This document shows, piece by piece, positions 1 through 11,172 of a stretch of DNA of 64,000 nt (positions within the stretch are counted from its first letter, which is position 1; each line of letters starts with the position of its first letter). Position numbers and translations under genes: made by a program. This DNA comes from Pseudofabraea citricarpa (lineage: Eukaryota > Ascomycota > Leotiomycetes > Helotiales > Dermateaceae): NCBI GenBank assembly GCA_029641185.1, contig JAPWGK010000012.1, forward strand, positions 558,001 through 622,000, written 5' to 3'. The notes beneath the pieces were generated by a model, which made no database searches, was not told the DNA's origin, and saw nothing but the letters and a program-made list of their open reading frames with translations.

Positions 1-1204
1 AGGGCCGCGGGTGCGACATTTTTTACCGCAGATCTCCTTTTAAAAGGTGGAGTTGGTACGGCGGGACTGGTACAGTACAGTAAGTCCTGATGTGGGCAGC
101 AGCGGGCTGTTACACTGTGAGGCTGTGAGGCGGGCAGCGAGGCAGGGTTGGTTGGTACTGTGCTTTGCAGTGGTTGGGTGGTTGGGTGCTTGAGTGCTTG
201 GTGGGTGTGGATGAAATGGATCATGGATGTTGGGTGATGCGTGATGGGTGATGGTTTGCTCGCTTCTTCGTATGGCTCGGCTTGAACAGTTGCAAAGGGG
301 GGCAATTCCGAGAAGTGCCAAGTGATCTCATTACGCGTCGAGCTCGGCTTGGAAGAAGTGAATTTCCAATAATGTCTTCCGTCGTATCTCGCACAATATT
401 TACATACTGCACAGTGTACACACATGGCTTTGCGAAGTTGGCGCGTCCCAAATGCCATGTCATCTGAGATCTGGGAGCATGCAATAGCGAGGAGAGGGCA
501 GAGCAGAGTGACGGTCAGTCCTCCTCCTCGTGTTGCGCGAATTGATTCATTGGTCAAGACCACGAGCGTTATTGGCATTGTTGCCAATGTTGGGGTGGCA
601 GCTGTAATAAGATAATAAGAGATGACAAGAGAGTTACAAGAGTCAAGAGCATCGCTTAGCCAGAGAGGCATGCGTGTCGTTATCGCTTCGGTCCAGTAGC
701 AGAGCAGAGCACAACATATCGATTAGCACCGACACTTTAAGCTTTGCCTCAGGGGCCAGAATAGATCTCTGGAGAAAAAAGTCTGTTCCTCGCTCGGGAT
801 TCTAAAAAGGTAATGTACGTGATCATGGAAATCAGATCATCCCATTCTCCGAGTCCACGAGTCGGCATTGCTCCTCCCTCTTCCCTCCGCCATCGTCATC
901 AAGTATCACCTCGTGCCGGGAAGACGCAGGAGGCTTTAAGCAAAGTAAAAGTCATCCTGTTTCAATAATGCTCCTTTTCATTTCTCAATTCTAATTCGGC
1001 AAGAAAGGGAGATTCAGGGTTCAGTGGCCCTTGATCAATGATCATAGTACTCGTACATACAAACCCAACTCAACGATTGAATATGATACGGACCGTAGTA
1101 GCCCTCGTGTATCACTACCGTATTGCGTCTTCTCTTTTCGTGCAGCCCAGAGTGAAGCTTCTCGATTCACTCATCCATCCATCTACCCTTCCTCAAGCTT
1201 GCCT
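1..1204. other. Intergenic, no gene seen
   Basis: No ORF here has coding character. The right edge is the 3' side of the minus-strand gene that stops at 1205. A TACAGTACAGTA run sits at about 73-84, one of several GTAC-rich stretches in this window. No tRNA, terminal repeat or transposon remnant was recognised. Confidence 0.6.
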
Positions 1205-3361
1205 TCAAAACCCACCTCCATCATCGCGAAGGATGAAAGCCTGTAGTACGAAAATATCAGCTGACGGGCTTCTCCTACACATTACGCATACGAATTAATG
1301 CGGTAGACTTACATCATTGCGAATATGCATCCTCTTCATGGCAAAGAACAGGTTCGTAAGCTTACTCTTGCCTATCAGCTAGCATTAGTATCGCTGGGGT
1401 TTGGTCAGGTGACCGGGCACAAACTTACACATATCCTTCAAAATGCTGGAACAATTGGGGCACATGAGGAGAGGACAACCGTTACACCCATACGCAGCGA
1501 GACCAGTGCAGATATGGCAACGCCGATCCGTGGGAAGGGGGTCAATCTGATAGATTGAAACATCGCACTGGTGGATTCTGTGTTTTATAATCTTCATCTT
1601 CTCCTCTCGGCAAGAGCGACAAATCTTCAGCAGCTTGATGTCAAGTTGGCTCCATGGGCAGCCGCTACAGAACTGGACCGACATATATGTCGAAACGTCT
1701 ACATCCTGGTCGCCTATGTGCTTGATTATGGGCGTGTGGGGTTGACTTTCCTCGTTTCTCTGTGGCGATGATGGTGTTGATATGGAGTATCTTGAGACAA
1801 CGAGACTAGGGAAATCATTACCGAAGTTGTATTCGTTGCCGGACACGTCGTTGGCGAAGATCGAAGCGGCATTCTCATAGGGCTCCTCTCGACATTCGCA
1901 ACATTGGCCATTAGAAGCAGTAAAAGGAAGCCAGAGTCCCTCGTCACCATTACCGTAGCTCGTCTGGCAGCAGCAGAAATTGCAGTCCTGTCCGTCGTCC
2001 TTTGCATTTCCAATCTTACCCAAGGCAAGAGCTCTGTATTCAACTGAAGAGGGCTCAGGCTTGGGGGGCTCTTGGGAAGGTGTATTGTTGTTTGGCTTGC
2101 CTCGAGCTTCTAGCATCTTCATAACCATCCTGTATTTCGGAATATCTGCATCTGAACCAGGTGTCTCTTCCTCGGATATACGCCTTTTGATTTCCAAATC
2201 TAGAAGAGGTATTGGGTCTTCGTGCATTATGTTTCCATTTTGGCGAAGCATGGGAAGAGTCTTCGAACCCGATTTCAAATAAGCATGTGCTGCAACACCA
2301 AGAGCATTAATTCCACCATCGCCCACGAAGTTACTGGAAGGGCTGTGGACTGGTGCGGGGCTCAATAGACGGGGTGGTGATGGGGAATCTCTGTTTGGAG
2401 GCGGCATCAACTCTACCCATTTCCGAGGGGCTTGCTTCAGCGGTTGACGCGCGACCCCATTGCTGTCCTGTCTATCGTTTTCCTTTGACTTCTGCTCTAG
2501 CTTGTCCCTGCTAGCACTGCCTCTTCTCTTGTTTGGTTGTCGAACAACGGTCGAATTCACCGTATCGGTGGCACTGGACACTTGCTCACACGTGCTATCT
2601 GCGATATGCTCGCTTTCTCTTGGCTGCTTTGGTTGTCGAACGAGAATTTGACTGTCATATTGTGAAGGACGGAGCTTTACTGACAAGTGTGAAGCATTGC
2701 TTGTTTCTCCGCCAGCAAGAGCAGGAGAAGACGGATATCCTGGATGTTGGACAACTTCATAATCACTTTCAGGTGAGATAGAAGATGACGGACATCCCGT
2801 GAACTGAAAATGCTGCTGGTTACTACCACGTGCGCCAAATTGAAAATATCCTGGTGGTTGTAAGTCTTGACCGTTACTTCCAGGCAGAGTAGGAGATGAG
2901 GAGCGTTCTGGAAGTCGAGGACTGTGTTGGTGGTCGCCTCGAGAAGCGGAAGATGAAGATCCTGGAAGTCGAACACGATTTTGGTTATTACCTCGCATAG
3001 CAGGGGGTGAGGAGTTTCCTGGAAGTTGGGTGTTATTTTGGTTATTGTCGCGTGCAGCAGCAGAAGAAGCAGATCCTGGAGGTCGGGCATTGTTTTTGGT
3101 ACTGTCTAGTGGAGTAGAAGCCATACGTGCCAGAGTTATAATGACCTGTGGAACAGTACGTCCTACAGCAGAAGGAGTACGGCCTGGAGATTGTATCTTC
3201 TGAGTCTCGTCTTCAAGAGTGTCCGAAGACAAAGCAGCATCGCTAGGTCTTGAGCTTCGACCTGGGTTAGTTCTCGCTTGATTCAGGGGGGCGTTGACCT
3301 TCTTTCTCTTAGGCGCGTACGACGCCTCGTCTTCGGATGCTTTTCTCTTCTTCGGATTCAT
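1205..3361 (-). CDS. Unknown disordered protein with cysteine-rich C terminus
   Basis: I do not recognise a named family. Three exons (3361-1429, 1371-1313, 1240-1205) give 675 residues. The long first exon could run on to a stop at 1385, but GTAAGT at 1428, a TACTAAT branch site and an AG at 1372 argue for splicing; the spliced tail ends in RNDAFILRDDGGGF. Residues 1-30 hold two basic clusters (PKKRK, PKRKK) that look like nuclear localisation signals. Residues 93-218 are about seven degenerate copies of a 19-20 residue Pro/Ser/Asn/Gln unit. The last 200 residues are rich in CxxC pairs (CNFC, CCEC, CSGC, CRSC, CHIC, CNGC, CPNC), suggesting several zinc sites. A nuclear zinc-binding role is inference. 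It is the leftmost of a minus-strand run. Confidence 0.7.
2708..3085 (-). repeat. Coding tandem repeat, about 57-60 nt unit
   Basis: Inside the first exon of the unknown gene, about seven degenerate copies of a unit reading LPGSSS-x-x-x-x-RG-x-N-Q-x-x-x-x-x follow one another (residues 93-218). The copies differ in sequence but keep the LPG or PPG start and the GNNQ or GDHQ middle, as expected of an old coding minisatellite. Confidence 0.6.
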
Positions 3362-4117
3362 CTCGAATGCATGAGATGATAACAGTTTGGTGATTAGGAA
3401 GAGGAAGCGAAGAAGGTAGGTGAATTTAAGGTGTTGTGAGCGCTAACGTGGTGAAGATGCTGGCTGTGGCGGATATGAAAGATATGTGGAGGAATGAACA
3501 CGCAGAAAGAATAGGTGTAAAGAGGAGTGAATTAAGATCGATCCTGCGAATATCAAAACCTGTAGGCTCGAGATGTTGTGCAGTTAACCTCGCGGCCGAG
3601 CGCGTTCACTTTAAGCGACAACTGAACAGAACGGCCGAACAGATATTCGAGGCCCAACTTGTCAGTCCATTTCCTTAACCCAGGCAATCAGTACTTCAAG
3701 GTAGAGCAAATTGCTCTACATAGGTAGTCTTGTTCTATCCAAAGGCGAATTATATATTCTCTGCTAGCTAGTTCTACGAATGGTAGTCAAATAAACCAAG
3801 CGAGCAGAATCTCCCTTTAATTTAATTCAGTATTGTATCTCCCTGATTAGATTTATACATAACTTGATCATCAAAAATCTTTTTGTCATATTACTCCAAA
3901 GAAGCTAAGTCACTCGCATTCTTTCAATATTCTTGGTGTTTGGATTCACGAGCGATTTGCATCCAACCAAGAGCAAAGAGTTCTTCGTCTACTACAGTGC
4001 CAACTTCTCACGTATTTTCAGAGATAACACGAGACATTAAAAACCTGCGGAGGAAATCATTTCGTGAAGAGTATCTCTAAATACAAGAGTATTCATTCAC
4101 TTTACTATGGAGTCTTC
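3362..4117. other. Intergenic, promoter of the unknown gene
   Basis: This lies between the start of the unknown gene and the 3' end of the glycosyltransferase gene, both on the minus strand. No ORF is convincing. It holds the inverted repeat at 3701-3719. Confidence 0.5.
3701..3719. repeat. 19-bp near-perfect palindrome
   Basis: Two 9-nt arms (GTAGAGCAA and TTGCTCTAC) flank a single A. It lies about 340 bp upstream of the unknown gene's start and could be a dimeric regulator site; that is inference. Confidence 0.5.
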
Positions 4118-7100
4118 CTACGATGATTCTCCTGCAGTCCGCATGCTCTCAGCAATTGCTTGCCTCAAAGCTTCTTCGTCAGCGTCACTTGATGCCTCTT
4201 TCTCCTTTTCCTTTAACGCTTTAGCCTTCCTATGCTCTTCTTCAGCAAGACTTTGCTTCTTAATGTACTCCAGCACAATATCTTCCTCGGTCTTAGCGTG
4301 CAAAGATGCCTGTTGCTCATTTGCATGAAAGGATTGAGACTCCTCAAGCGCCTTCTTGAGATTTTCATCTTCGTCGTCAGGTTCGGTGGCATGCCTTGTC
4401 AAACTTGATCCTGAAGGAGTAATCTGGTACTCCTGAAGACTTTGCTGAATTGCCCTTTCGAGGAGAGCCTGATGCTCAGCGTCCTCGTCTGTCATAACGA
4501 TGGGACCATCAAGCTGAGTCGTCGATACACGTGATCGACTAGATTCAGCAATACTTGCTTTTATAGCACGGTCCAGAGCCTCCGCATCTGTCAAAGTTGA
4601 CCCCTGAGAAGACTGGAGTTCTCTAACACTGGCTCGAATGGCACGCTCAATCATGAGATCTTCTTCTGGATCGCCTCGTGACGTAGCTGCAACTGACGAA
4701 TCTGTTAACATAACAAGTTAGCATGAACCTTCGCCAATAAAATTGATTCTCCAACTATGAAGCTCTTTTTTTCTCTTTTTTTCTCCTGGCAAACACCTGA
4801 CACAGAGTCTGCACACAGCAAAGAAAGTTGAAGGTGGGGTTATTTGCTTACGAATTGCTTCTTCGAATTCGGTATTTTGAGAGTCGATTTGCGAAAGGCT
4901 TGAAGTACTTTTGCTCTCTGGCAAAATCTGTGCAGGATGAGGGGTGTGGCGATGCGCCGTGTCCCTCGAGCAGAATGGACAACAACGTCCATGCTCTCCT
5001 TGGACTTTGTTCCGCTCTTCTTCTCGTTTTTTCTGTCTTTCAGCATGCAGCTTCTTCCGTTCATCGAATGTCAAGTGTCTTGTCTGGAAGAATCCTCTTG
5101 GGCTGAGATGTCCAGTCCCTTGACCTTCTGGCCCTTTCTCATGGATTTTTTGTCGTGCATTCTGGTACTCATCTTTATGCTCCCGCCATCGAGTAATAAC
5201 ATCCAGCCTCTCTTCTTGAGTGGCTGTCTTACAGTCTTCATATCCTTGGGCTGTTCTAGCGGCTATGATATAGTTCAAGACGCTTGAGCCAAATAGTTTC
5301 CTAACTTCTTTGTGAATACCCATAAAAGTGTAACCAGGAAGACCCCAGATCGCTGTTCGATAAATTCAAGTCAGCTTTAGAACTCGTGGTAAGCTTATTT
5401 ATCTGTTCAAACACTGACCTGCTCCTGGTTTAAGTACAACACCTGCAATGCCTTTGCCGATGCCTTTGAAAAGACCTGCCGCACCTTCTTTCTCTGCTCC
5501 ACGAATTGGTTGTGTGATCAACCCGGAAATGCCATCATAGAATCCATAACCAAATTCCTAAAGAAAGGTTAGTCAGTCGGTTACTTGAGATTTCATTTTA
5601 TAAGCCAACGAACCTTTCCAGCGGCCTTAAGTCCACTCTGAAAATCAGTGACTTTTGCTTGAGGTCGCACAGTATCGTCACCATACAATTTCGGAGCATT
5701 GTGGAAGCCACGAGCTAGACCAAGGGTAAAGTCCATGGGCGATTTCAAGCCAGCACCCACGATGCGAGATACACCTTTACCTGCCCCGATCGCAGATTCT
5801 AGAGTTATTCTACTGGGATCAAATTCCTTCCCTCGTGCTGGGGATCCACTGCGTGAAGAAGGACGCCTATCTCTTGATGCTGACCTCGATCCTGGTCTCG
5901 AAAGAGTTCCTCTCAAGGCCTGCTTTAATGAGCTTTCGTGTCTCAAGGACCCACCATGCGATGTTGTCCTTGATGTAGAGCTTGTGATAGGTGTCTGTGT
6001 AGATGCATTGTCCGAGACATGAGATTCACTGTTCAAATAAGGACTTGCAATTGACGATTGGGAATCACTATTCAGGTATGGACCAGTATTTGATACCTGC
6101 GACGCCGTATCAGGAAAGTATTCGGTACTCGCATCGTCCTCGTCGGCAGTTTGCTGTCGTGTCCCGGATGTAGAAGAACGAGGTATTGAAGAGGTAGAGC
6201 TGGAATGATGCAGTGATTCGTCCTTATGTGCTGAGCTTGCTTCCTTCTTGCTTTTAACAGCCTTGAAAATTTCAATTGGGAAGTCTGCAACGCCCATGCC
6301 TAGACTAGCGATTGTGCCGATCAAGGCAGATGCTCCGCCAGAAATTGGGTCCCAAGGACCATCTTCGGTCTCATATTCCATCGAGCGGTATCTATAATTA
6401 CTGTTAGAGACCACAAACAAGTAATAGAGAATAGTACATACAGCTTGAGGTCGCCAAAATCAAGGAGGTTCTCCGAAGCTAAGACATTTGCGGCGAAAGC
6501 ACTTAAACGTGTTTGTGTGCGCTTGACACGCCAGACTGCAACTCTACTAGGAGAAAGTGAGCATCTCAAACTGTCCACGTCCATGTGATCGTGAAAACTC
6601 TTAGCACCAACTTCTGTGCCCTTTTCTTCTCTGATTGATTCACCGAGTTCTTTTGCCTTTTCCGATGTCTCTGGTTTCAAAGCCTCCTGAAGAGCAGCTG
6701 CAAGCTTGTCCGAAGTCAACTGCTTATAAGGAATAGGCGGTGGCCCAGCTCCTGCTCTTGCTACCATAGCACCCCAGAAAGGTTGGTCACCAAAGAATGG
6801 TACCACTACTGTTGGCTTGCCAAGTGCAATACCAGCTGCTGTTGTTCCGGCGCCACCATGATGGCAAACGGCAGAGACATGCTTGAAAAGCCAATCGTGA
6901 GGCACATTTCCAAGCATAAAAACACCTTCAGGTATCCCAAGAGCATCAGCTCCCAAGCCGCCCCAGCCCTTAGAAACCAAGGCTCTGACTCCCGTCTTCT
7001 CGACAGCCTCAAAAATCAGTTTTGTCATCGCATTTGGATCATCTACGACAATTGAACCAAATCCAATGTAAACAGGTGGTGGACCTGCTGCCAAAAACGC

Positions 7101-8777
7101 TGCCAGATCTGGGTCCGGAGTATATGACGATGCTAAAGACAAGAAGTAGAATCCAGATATAGAGATGTGTTGCCCCCAATCCTTAGGCTTTGGGATTAGT
7201 GCAGGCGACCTATTCGAGATTAAGAATTAAGCTATCCTAGGACATGATGTTTGAAGCTTACCAGCAATAAGTGTACGGTATTCGCAAGCGACTCAGCATC
7301 CCAGGAGCCCAAATCAGACTGATAGGATCCAAACCAAGAGCCCGCTCCCTAAAGCGGTTGATTACATCCCCAAGTCCTTGCCAAGTCATCATTTCAACCA
7401 GAGCATAAGAAACAAAGTTCGTCATATTGACATCGGCATTGGAAGACTGTATATTTGCTAGAGGATGCGGGAATGATTGTGTAGGTGACCATGGCATAGT
7501 GAACATAATATGAAGTGGTAAACCCTGAAGCAAAATATCAGCGTTGGCACTTCTTCTGTGTCTGTGATTCATCTGAGAGTTTGCTTAAACGACACAAGAT
7601 GATATGAGAGAATTTGAAGAGAGTAGAAAACACTTGGAGAGGTTTGAATCAAACCAACCATGGGAGTTGGGCTTGAAATTCTTGACATACCAACTTTTCT
7701 GCGATGTGAATATGAGCAAAACTTGGAGGATTTGCAATGATTGCATCTGCAATGAAAGGCCGTGCTGCTGGATTGGCTTCCATATTGATTCCTGCATCAT
7801 AACTTGTGAAGCTCTCTGAACTGTCCAGCGGCGGAGGAGCACCAAGCCCATCTCCAGCCTCAATGCATGATCGCCAGCATCCTAGGACAATCTCTTCCAT
7901 GCCTTTTCGTCGCTTGCCAACGTCACCACTTTTGAGAGAATCAAAACCGGGCATAAGTCCTGGGTTCTTCACCATAAAAGCCATTAATTCTGAAGGATCA
8001 CCTCCAATGCTAAAGAATTCTAATCCGTTTTCTTCAACGAATGTCTGAAAGGTAGGATGAGTTGCTACCCGAACCCGATGTCCATACGTGGCTTTGAGAG
8101 TCTTGCCTAACGCCACAAACGGTTGTACATCTCCTCTAGATCCAACAACATGTATGACAACATTTAGTTTAGGCGGTGGTGTTTGGCCAGGTAACCCCCC
8201 AAGTGCGGGCGGTATGTATCCTGGTGGCAGTGGCAACGAGTCTTCTTGAGCTACAAGGGATAGCTGATTTCTTAGAGCCGGGACGAGGAGATCAGAAAGC
8301 TTTCGAGTCTTCTGATTGATATTAATATTTACGCGACCATCATCTATATATTCAGTTAGCACACAGCGCTAAAATATGGCTATCAAGAATAAGTACCCGT
8401 AACATTGGCTTTCGTGTCAAAACCATCTTGACTCAATTCTAATTGATCATGCTTTGCTCCATAAGCAGGCGGTGCTTCAGGAAGATTGTCATCTGTGAGT
8501 ATGTTTGGAACTGTAAGTCGAGATGACGACGGCTGTATACTATAAAGACTAGTTAGCTAGGAGGGCAAATAATAACCTAAAGCTCTTACGTTGCTGTAGA
8601 GCGAGAAGTCTGTGTCCGCCTTATGGTGTTTGCATGAGACTGCTGCCGCTGAACTTGTGGCCTATTGTTACCAGAATTTGCGGCGATTGCTGCTTCAGCC
8701 TGTGCTATGATGGAAGAAGGCAAGACACCTTCAGGCTCATCGGCTAGCGCTGGACCTTTGCCTGAGCTTGATGCCAT
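4118..8777 (-). CDS. UDP-glycosyltransferase fused to Vps13/ATG2-like region and UIMs
   Basis: Nine exons (8777-8590, 8539-8397, 8343-7691, 7524-7262, 7209-6442, 6391-5614, 5557-5419, 5352-4852, 4701-4118) keep phase and give 1338 residues. Residues about 170-310 are a GT28 N-terminal fold ([22 protein letters not shown]). About 455-620 is the UDP-sugar binding half, with GFGS, the [11 protein letters not shown] motif and [10 protein letters not shown], as in sterol 3-beta-glucosyltransferases (Atg26/UGT80 class). Residues about 870-1010 ([35 protein letters not shown]) resemble the C-terminal membrane-binding region of Vps13/ATG2. Exon 8 has a CCPFC...HRH cluster. Exon 9 carries five AxxxS-type ubiquitin-interacting motifs. 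The PH/GRAM domains of Atg26 are absent. It probably glycosylates sterol or another lipid at an internal membrane; substrate and location are inference. Confidence 0.88.
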
Positions 8778-9824
8778 ATCTACAAGCTTAAGTCGTTATG
8801 TAAATTGAACTTCGCGATGGGAGAGGCTGGATATTGGTGGGGATTAAGGGTCGAGCGCGCGGGGCAGCGTAGCTGGAGTAACTCCAGATGGACCAAACAG
8901 TCCAGCTAGGAATAGTTAATTAGCTTGGTGAAGCGGGTTGAGGTAATAGGCATAATAGTTACCAGAAAGGTAGGTAGGCAGGGCCAATAATGGATCAGAG
9001 CTTCAATCAGGAGCGCAGTGTGGCAATGGCAGAACAGCGATGGATCATTCACCTGTCGAACTGAATAACCTAAGTTGGCAGAGTAGTATCCATCAAGCTG
9101 AGGTTGAAAGAAGGTAAAAAGTTCAAGCACGAGCTCCTGCAGCAAGTACCTCAAGCAAATACATCATGACTGTGCAGATAAGGGCGACAAGATGTTGATA
9201 TTGAGCATCTTTCTTGATTTCCGCACCGCCTCATCGCTGACGATGTGGTGTAAGGCATCCAGCTTAGTGTGGAAGGATCATTGGATGGTAGATTGGCAGA
9301 ATGACTGACTGGAGGGGTCTGGTGGTGGTGGGTAGCTGCGTCGGCTCTAGCTTCTATTATCGCAATGCCAGGGTGTGGCTGGTGTGCACAGTCAGCAGCA
9401 CTTTTAGGACCACAAGGGACCAGACCCAGATAAGCGTACTGGTCACGGATACTTGATGGGTCCTTGAAACTATGCTTCTAGAACTCTTGGAAGGTACGGA
9501 AGTACAGTTCTCACAAAACAAGGTAGGGTGGGATATCAATCGGGTAAGTCAAACAGACCTACATGACATCCATAATATTGGCTGAGAAAGAGACAATTCT
9601 TGCCTGAATAATGGTATGGTGGTCTTCCACCACGACAAAGCTTGATTGAAGAATATGATGAACCACGCAAAGCCAATGCCTTCCCAAACCGTACTTTTAC
9701 AAATGCGTGCATGGTATCAAGGCCGAGGAGCAGCGCAAACAAATCTCTTGATATGCTCCCCTCTCTTCAAATACACGCCCAATTCATCCCATAATGCTCA
9801 TGTCCAACCACCTGTATTAATCTT
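8778..9824. other. Intergenic, no gene seen
   Basis: This holds the promoter of the glycosyltransferase gene and the 3' side of Sec61 beta. A 15-bp palindrome (CTGGAGT A ACTCCAG) lies at 8873-8887, about 100 bp upstream of the glycosyltransferase start. The short minus-strand ORFs at 8906-9154 and 9357-9742 show no family resemblance. Confidence 0.5.
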
Positions 9825-10424
9825 CTAGCTCGAGAATTTGCGCGTAAGTTTGGCGATAACTGAACAACTTGTTAGTACTTCAAGATACAGAAATAACACC
9901 GTGTCCCATAATCTTACTGTGCAGCGCAACAACACTGAAAATGAATACGAGAGAAAGGACCAAAACAACAACGGGGTCAACCTTGAGTCCTGGGGATTCG
10001 TCGGTATAGAGTCCTATTCACAGATCAGCACTCAATTCCAACAATACATCATCCAAGAGCAATTCGAGTAGCTCGGGCATGTCCAACTTACTCAACATCG
10101 TGCTTGTGCTTCCCCCAGCACCTGCTGCTCTTGTACTACTAGGTCGTGCATTGGCAACCTTGTCCTTCTGGTCTGCCGCAGCTCGTCGACGAATCGCAGT
10201 CTTGGGTCCTCCAGGTGGTGTTGGAGATGACGGTCGTCCTGTACTGGCACCAGACGCGGCACCGGGAGAGTTCACTGGAGAAGATGGGCGTGGAGAAGAC
10301 TAAACAGAGTGAGGAGTCAGCGCAAGTATTGCAGGACGGGATCACAGAATCATAGCTGATACTGGTAGTTGTGAATGAAAGGGGCGCGATAGGAGAGGGA
10401 AAGAGGCGCATGAAAACTGACCAT
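9825..10424 (-). CDS. SBH1: Sec61 beta subunit (Sbh1)
   Basis: Four coding exons (10424-10422, 10299-10092, 10013-9918, 9859-9825) give 113 residues. The first coding exon is just the ATG, followed at once by GTCAGT. The protein starts with a Ser/Pro/Gly-rich cytosolic tail, has a basic RRR segment and a conserved LRLYTDESPGLKVDP stretch, then one C-terminal hydrophobic helix (VVVLVLSLVFIFSVVALH), the layout of the tail-anchored beta subunit of the ER translocon. It supports co-translational import with Sec61 and Sss1. An E-box octamer lies about 190 bp upstream. The family assignment is firm; the single-codon first exon rests on splice-site reading and phase. Confidence 0.92.
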
Positions 10425-11172
10425 TGTGTATGAACCGAATCTGAGCTTTAAAAATTCGAGTGTTGTAGAGAGATGAAGGAGTGAAAGTGCTGGATGACCG
10501 CAAGGGAGAGTCGTGGTTTACTTCAAATTTAATAATGAGGACAGACAGCAATGCGAATGAGCTCGGCTTGACTAATTTACCGCGCGACGGCGGCCCAGAA
10601 TCTGGGGGCGTCACGTGATATAACCCACCGGACCAGCTTCCCTTCAACCTTCTCCGGCACCACACACCATTGTCCTTCACATTTCATCTGTTGATCAAGG
10701 CGTTATTTCCATTTTGCTTGACATTGAGACTAAGACACAACTCAAGCCATTATCTAATTGATGCTTACTCCTTAAGCATCATTTCTTTTCAGTCCCCAAA
10801 ACTCTCCACTATGCTCTGATACATGTAGCTTTCGCGCAACAACAGCGATGCTTCCGTGAAAATGACAAAGGAAAATTTATGTTGTGTTGGCGTCTGCCAG
10901 ACTTCCACCACTCGAATTCAAGAAAGTAAAGGTTGGGCGACCATAGGGGTGGTAAGCTTCGTGGCTCCCGAGAAAGAGCTTGACATGCTCCCCCAAAAGA
11001 AACTGCTCTTCCAGAAACTTCCGTTTTATCGCTCAGATGCTCCTCCAATGTCAAGGCGCACCAGGCCCATTATATAGATTAAACAGTACATTCTACAATG
11101 AAACCAAAGGTATCAACCGAACGCCTTACGCTATGCAATGCAAGCGTATAAAGGATTGCAGCACAGGACTGA
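10425..11172. other. Intergenic, promoter of Sec61 beta
   Basis: This lies between the Sec61 beta start and the 3' end of the Psr1-like gene, both minus strand. It holds the TCACGTGA octamer at 10611-10618. No further gene is seen. Confidence 0.5.
10611..10618. promoter_or_regulatory. E-box octamer TCACGTGA
   Basis: A perfect 8-bp palindrome with a CACGTG core, the class of site bound by bHLH factors such as Cbf1-type proteins. It sits about 190 bp upstream of the Sec61 beta ATG. Whether it is used is unknown. Confidence 0.35.

Noticed and set aside
1385..1428. Unspliced C terminus of the leftmost gene (stop at 1385)
   Set aside because: A strong donor, a perfect TACTAAT branch site and an acceptor give a better ending, RNDAFILRDDGGGF, with phase kept over two introns.
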